From Propionibacteriaceae bacterium UBA6238 (GTDB taxonomy: Bacteria; Actinomycetota; Actinomycetes; Propionibacteriales; Propionibacteriaceae): a stretch of 64,000 bases of DNA. The notes beneath the pieces were generated by a model. That model had not been told where the DNA came from, ran no database searches, and worked only from the letters and a program-made list of their open reading frames with translations. Location of the stretch: assembly GCA_002441465.1 (NCBI GenBank), contig DJWE01000003.1:1702-65701 (forward strand). The letters run 5' to 3'. Each line of letters starts with the position of its first letter. Position 1 is the first letter of the stretch. Below, piece by piece: positions 60,352-64,000 of this stretch. Both the position numbers and the translations under genes were made by a program.

Positions 60352-60417
60352 CTTTATCTGCACATCCGAGCCCTCGGCTGCATACCCCACATTCATCTGC
60401 CACTGGAGAGCCGCCTG

Positions 60418-61872
60418 ATGACCGTTGCCGAAGACCGCGTGCACGACGCTGCGTCCGATCGCCTGCCCGCACAATCCGTCCGGGTGCTTGCCGTCCTCCT
60501 GGTGGGTGCTTTCGTGGTCATCCTGAACGAGACCGCCCTGAACGTCGCCCTGTCCGGAATCATGACCGACCTCGGCATCGACGAGCGCACCGCCCAGTGG
60601 CTCACCACCGGGTTCATGCTGACCATGGCCGTGGTGATCCCGATCACCGGGTGGTTGATGGAGCGGCTTCCCACCCGCACCGTGTTCGGCCTGGCGATGA
60701 GCCTGTTCAGCCTGGGCACCCTGATCGCCGCGCTGGGTTGGGGGTTCCCCGGCCTGCTCGCCGGCCGACTGGTTCAGGCCAGCGGCACCGCGATCATGAT
60801 GCCGCTACTGATGACGACCGTGATGGAACTCGTCCCACCCGGCCAGCGCGGCCGGGTGATGGGCACGATCAGCCTGGTGATCTCGGCCGCGCCGGCGATC
60901 GGTCCGACCCTGTCGGGGCTGATCCTGCAGTTCCTCCCGTGGCGATTCGTGTTCGTCCTCGTCCTGCCGATCGCCTTGGCGATCCTGGTCCTCGGGTTGC
61001 GGCAGGTACCCAACCTGAACGAGACAGTCGCGGTGAAGCTGGACGCGCTGAGCGTGCCGCTGGCCGCCCTGGGCTTCGGCGGACTGGTCTACGGGCTCAG
61101 CCAAGTGGGCAGTCCCAACGCGGTCGCAATGGAGGTCGCCCTGGGCGTCGGTGTGATCGGCCTGGGCCTCTTCGTCTGGCGCCAGCTCGTGCTGCAACGC
61201 AGCGACGCCGCACTGCTCGACCTGCGCACGTTCACCCATCCCACCTTCGCCGTCGCGATCGCCGTGATGGCCATCGCGATGGCGGTGCTCTTCGGCACGA
61301 TCATCGCGCTGCCGTTGATCCTGCAGCAGGTGATGCACGCCAAGCCGCTGTTCGTGGGTCTGCTCACCCTGCCCGGCGCCTTGGTGATGGGCCTGCTCGG
61401 TCCGGTCGTGGGACGCCTGTACGACCGGGCCGGACCCCGCTGGCTGATGCTCCCCGGCTCGCTGTCCGTGCTCGCCTCCTTCGGTCTGTTCACCCAGATC
61501 TCGGCCACCACCCCGTGGTGGGAGTTGCTGATCGCCCACGTGCTGCTGAGCCTCGGGCTCGCGTTCTTGTTCACGCCCCTGTTCACCCTCTCGCTCGGCT
61601 CACTGCCACCGCACCTGTACGGTCATGGCTCGGCGACCGTCGGCACCGTGCAACAGGTGGCCGGGGCAGCCGGAACGGCACTGTTCGTCACGGTGATGTC
61701 GAGCGTCGCTGCCATGCAGCCCGCCGGGACGTCCCCGGAGTACGCGCTCGCCGCCGGGGCCCGGGTGTCGTTCCTCGCCGTCGGCGCGCTGTGGTTGGTC
61801 GGGATCGTGGCGATCGCATTCCTGCGCAAGCCCGCGGAGTCGCCGCAGCCCCAGCCCGTCATGGCCGGCTGA
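60418..61872 (+). CDS. DHA2-type MFS drug exporter
   Basis: 484 residues, 12-14 helices. It starts VRVLAVLLVGAFVVILNETALNVALSGIMTDL, then TTGFMLTMAVVIPITGWLMERLPTRTVF (motif A) and ISAAPAIGPTLSGLILQFLPWRFVF (motif C-like), the EmrB/QacA pattern for proton-driven efflux of lipophilic drugs. The ATG 60418 follows a 500-base leader with hairpins. No partner regulator is adjacent, which makes leader control more attractive. Substrate unknown. Confidence 0.9.
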   Translation: MTVAEDRVHDAASDRLPAQSVRVLAVLLVGAFVVILNETALNVALSGIMTDLGIDERTAQWLTTGFMLTMAVVIPITGWLMERLPTRTVFGLAMSLFSLGTLIAALGWGFPGLLAGRLVQASGTAIMMPLLMTTVMELVPPGQRGRVMGTISLVISAAPAIGPTLSGLILQFLPWRFVFVLVLPIALAILVLGLRQVPNLNETVAVKLDALSVPLAALGFGGLVYGLSQVGSPNAVAMEVALGVGVIGLGLFVWRQLVLQRSDAALLDLRTFTHPTFAVAIAVMAIAMAVLFGTIIALPLILQQVMHAKPLFVGLLTLPGALVMGLLGPVVGRLYDRAGPRWLMLPGSLSVLASFGLFTQISATTPWWELLIAHVLLSLGLAFLFTPLFTLSLGSLPPHLYGHGSATVGTVQQVAGAAGTALFVTVMSSVAAMQPAGTSPEYALAAGARVSFLAVGALWLVGIVAIAFLRKPAESPQPQPVMAG

Positions 61873-61947
61873 GACTCCGGCACGTCGGAGGGACGGCGTC
61901 CGCTGAACCGCGGCCGCTGCTGCCCTGTTCCTCGGTAGGCTCCTCAG

Positions 61948-62424
61948 GTGCCGACTCCCGAGTTCATCCTGACCCTGCGCGAGAAGGTGGGCAACGCTCG
62001 GCTGTGGCTGTCCGGGTCGAGCGCGGTCGTGATACGCGGGAGCGGGGACGACACCGAGGTCCTGCTGGTCCGGCGCGCGGACAACGGTCAGTGGGCACCG
62101 GTCGCGGGCATCGTCGACCCGGGTGAACAGCCGCACGCGGCCGCCGTCCGCGAAGTGGCCGAGGAGGCCGGGGTCACTGTTGAGGTGGAGCGCCTGGTCT
62201 GGCTCACCGTGACCGAGGTGATCACCTACGCCAACGGCGACGAGACCCAGTACATCGACCATGTCTTCCGTTGCCGCTGGGTGTCCGGCGATCCCTATCC
62301 CGCCGACGGAGAGGCGAGCGAAGCCGCCTTCTTCCCGCTCGGACGGCTGCCGTCCATGGATGCTCGGCACTCCGAACAGATTCGGGTTGCCCTCGCCGAC
62401 CACCCCGAGACGCGACTGGGCTGA
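61948..62424 (+). CDS. NUDIX hydrolase
   Basis: 158 residues. The Nudix box is GIVDPGEQPHAAAVREVAEEAGV, matching GX5EX7REUXEEXGU fully. Conserved strands SAVVIRGSGDDTEVLLVRRADNGQWAPV precede it. It hydrolyses a nucleoside diphosphate linked to X, possibly ADP-ribose or oxidised nucleotides. Start GTG 61948. It lies 75 bases after the MFS gene and 92 before the next antiporter. Confidence 0.9.
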   Translation: MPTPEFILTLREKVGNARLWLSGSSAVVIRGSGDDTEVLLVRRADNGQWAPVAGIVDPGEQPHAAAVREVAEEAGVTVEVERLVWLTVTEVITYANGDETQYIDHVFRCRWVSGDPYPADGEASEAAFFPLGRLPSMDARHSEQIRVALADHPETRLG

Positions 62425-62516
62425 CCCCAGCCCGCCGAGTTGCGACTCAGGAACGCCGGACCATGCAGAGATTCTGACCACTCGCAGGCGCGGGGAGGTA
62501 GAGAGGAGATGACGCG

Positions 62517-64000
62517 ATGGAGGCACAGTTCGAGCTGATCGCGATCGCCGCCGTCCTGCTCGTGGTGGCCGTGTCCGTGCTCGCCCCGAAGGTCGGGGTG
62601 GCCGCACCCCTGGTCCTGGTCGTGCTCGGGCTCGGCGTGGCCTCGCTGCCGATCGTCGACTCGATCACGATCCCGCCCGACCTGATTCTGGGCGGGATCC
62701 TGCCGCCGCTGCTGTACTCGGCTGCGGTGAACACCCCGTCCATGGAGTTCCGTCGCGACTTCCGGCTGATCTCGCTGTTCTCGGTGGTCCTGGTCGCGGT
62801 CAGCGCCGTGGTGATCGGGTTGCTGGCGTGCGCGCTGGTGCCGGGCCTGCCGCTGGGGATCGGGATCGCCCTGGGCGCGATCATCAGCCCGACGGACGCC
62901 GTCGCCACCGCCGTGATCCGGCAGGCGGGCGTCTCGCAGCGAATCGTCACCGTGATCGAGGGCGAGAGCATGCTCAACGACGCGACCGCGCTCGTCCTGC
63001 TGCGGTCGGCGGTCGCGGCGATCGGCGTGACCGTCAGCCTGTGGCAGGTCACCCTCGACTTCTTGTGGGCCGTGGCCGGCGCTGCGGCGATCGGCTACGT
63101 GGTCGGCCGGCTGAACCTCGCGGTCCGAGCGCGGGTGACCCCGGTGACCAGCAGCGTCACGATCTCCCTCGTCGTGCCGTTCCTGGCCTATCTGCCCGCG
63201 GAACAGCTCGGCGCGTCCGGGCTGGTCGCAGCCGTCACCGCCGGGCTGGTCACCGGATACGGGTCGCCGCGCAAGCTCGGCGCGGAGGAGCGGATCACCG
63301 AGCGGGCGGTCTGGCGCACGATCGAGTTGCTGCTGGAGAGCGCGGTGTTCTTGATGGTCGGGCTGGAGGCCCCGGCCCTGGCCGAGGACTTGGTCGAGCA
63401 GGGCGGCGGCCTCGGCATCGCGCTCATGGTGGCGGTCGGCGCCACCACCGTCGCGATCATCCTGCGCTCGGCGTTCGTGGCGGCGTCGGTGTGGTGGCTG
63501 GCCCGACGCAACCAGCGCACACCCGCAGTCCGTCAACACCTGACCGAGCTGCAGGAACGACTCGCGGACGGCGAGGTGCCGCAGCTGGGGAACTCCGATC
63601 GACCCGGACGCAAGGAGCGTCGCACCCGCCGGCTGGCGCAGCGGGCCGGGGCGTCCGCCGTTTCCGACGAGGCGCGGATCGGGATCTGGCAGCGGATGGT
63701 CGACCAGCGCCTGGCCGATCTCGACTACCTCGCGGCGGAGGCGTTCGGCTGGCGGGAGGGTCTCGTCCTGGTCTGGGCGGGCATGCGTGGTGCCGTCACC
63801 GTCGCTGCCGCGCAGACTCTTCCGTCCGGCACCGAGCACCGCTCGCTGCTCGTCCTCGCCGCCGCGCTGGTCGCCGTCGGCACCTTGCTGGTGCAAGGGG
63901 GGACGCTGGGCTGGCTGGCTGGACGACTGGGATTGACCGGACATTCCACCGACTCCGATCCCGTGCAGTGGGCGGCCCTGCAGCAAGAGCTCAATCGGGC
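62517..64000 (+). CDS. CPA1 Na+/H+ antiporter (runs off the window end)
   Basis: At least 494 residues, open at base 64000. The CPA1 ion site is GAIISPTDAVATAVIRQAG and EGESMLNDATALVLL, with LPAEQLGASGLVAAVTAG further on. The region from about 340 to 400 is a charged cytoplasmic loop (RTRRLAQRAGAS), followed by a second membrane portion, VLVWAGMRGAVTVAAAQTLPSG. AGAGGAG precedes ATG 62517. It resembles the antiporter at 34720 in its core, so they are paralogues; whether it also carries a zinc finger cannot be seen. Confidence 0.9.
   Translation, partial: MEAQFELIAIAAVLLVVAVSVLAPKVGVAAPLVLVVLGLGVASLPIVDSITIPPDLILGGILPPLLYSAAVNTPSMEFRRDFRLISLFSVVLVAVSAVVIGLLACALVPGLPLGIGIALGAIISPTDAVATAVIRQAGVSQRIVTVIEGESMLNDATALVLLRSAVAAIGVTVSLWQVTLDFLWAVAGAAAIGYVVGRLNLAVRARVTPVTSSVTISLVVPFLAYLPAEQLGASGLVAAVTAGLVTGYGSPRKLGAEERITERAVWRTIELLLESAVFLMVGLEAPALAEDLVEQGGGLGIALMVAVGATTVAIILRSAFVAASVWWLARRNQRTPAVRQHLTELQERLADGEVPQLGNSDRPGRKERRTRRLAQRAGASAVSDEARIGIWQRMVDQRLADLDYLAAEAFGWREGLVLVWAGMRGAVTVAAAQTLPSGTEHRSLLVLAAALVAVGTLLVQGGTLGWLAGRLGLTGHSTDSDPVQWAALQQELNR

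Larger units (their letters stand above)
59919..60417. other. Long, structured, AT-richer leader before the MFS exporter
   Basis: About 500 bases with no conventional gene. Contents in order: an AT-richer stretch, the 13-mer GGATGCACCGCCA (60035-60047), a short open frame (60106-60141), and two strong hairpins (60262-60303, 60315-60351), all on the same strand as the MFS gene. A promoter is likely in the first 100 bases but hexamers are not clear. Confidence 0.5.

Noticed and set aside
59919..60417. Known riboswitch (for example ydaO-type c-di-AMP or SAM) in the MFS leader
   Set aside because: I compared the leader with remembered consensus segments (including GTCAGCTAACCTC for c-di-AMP) and none matched; hairpins alone do not define a class.
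1..64000. CRISPR array, tRNA or rRNA genes
   Set aside because: No regularly spaced direct repeats, no cloverleaf with CCA-type end, and no rRNA-like stretch were seen on reading both strands; small RNAs could be missed by eye.

Overview
The window is 64 kb of very GC-rich actinobacterial chromosome, densely packed with genes on both strands. Overlapping ATGA/GTGA stop-start junctions are frequent, GTG starts are common, and there are many TetR, MarR and LacI regulators. A pyruvate:ferredoxin oxidoreductase, a 1460-residue acyl-CoA dehydratase activase, polyphosphate-type and alpha-glucan enzymes, and DUF222/HNH, DUF202 and DUF1707 proteins fit a facultatively anaerobic member of the Propionibacteriales (Propionibacteriaceae-like). 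That placement is inferred from gene content and not from a marker gene. I saw no rRNA, tRNA, CRISPR array, prophage or complete insertion sequence.

Layout. 1-3.4 kb: end of nifJ, its usual DHOD-like partner, then a TetR/flavin-monooxygenase divergent pair with two 17-bp palindromes between them. 3.4-9.9 kb: a GT4 glycosyltransferase converging on a five-gene minus-strand operon (DUF4956, VTC polyphosphate polymerase, beta-helix lipoprotein, phosphodiester glycosidase, GT2-GtrA), which looks like an envelope polymer system. 9.9-12.9 kb: copper operon csoR-copZ-copA with a clear CsoR operator. 13-18 kb: dnaB, a small secreted protein, a DUF222/HNH protein and a hydrolase. 18-25 kb: proline dehydrogenase, methyltransferase, rhodanese, a GbsR-type regulator with a GT1 glycosyltransferase, PBP4, a LysE exporter with an Lrp regulator, and a decayed MFS gene. 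25-34.6 kb: patatin, TetR, the giant activase, PAP2 phosphatase, two DUF202 proteins and small enzymes. 34.7-41.6 kb: a CPA1 antiporter with a UBP zinc finger, a GH65 phosphorylase, and a GH13 enzyme divergent from a TetR. 41.7-53 kb: housekeeping and unknown genes, including ThrE-type exporter, two metallo-beta-lactamase-fold proteins and a dual-specificity phosphatase. 53-64 kb: CAP-domain secreted protein, LacI with alpha-glucosidase, YegP-like protein, an iron-box-preceded membrane protein, flavodoxin, aldo/keto reductase, an MFS exporter behind a long structured leader, a NUDIX hydrolase, and a second CPA1 antiporter running off the end.

Themes. Alpha-glucan and maltose-type sugars are handled by GH65, two GH13 enzymes and LacI. 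Anaerobic electron and acyl-CoA chemistry is represented by nifJ and the activase. Envelope polymers are served by the VTC operon, the GT4 and GT1 enzymes, PBP4 and PAP2. Many regulators have recognisable palindromic operators at their own promoters. A perfect inverted-repeat element occurs at two convergent gene junctions, and at the second it forms the C-terminus of the PAP2 protein. No single feature proves a new system. The best candidates are the VTC envelope operon, the short-ORF plus tandem-hairpin leader before the MFS exporter, and the orphan TetR-controlled activase.
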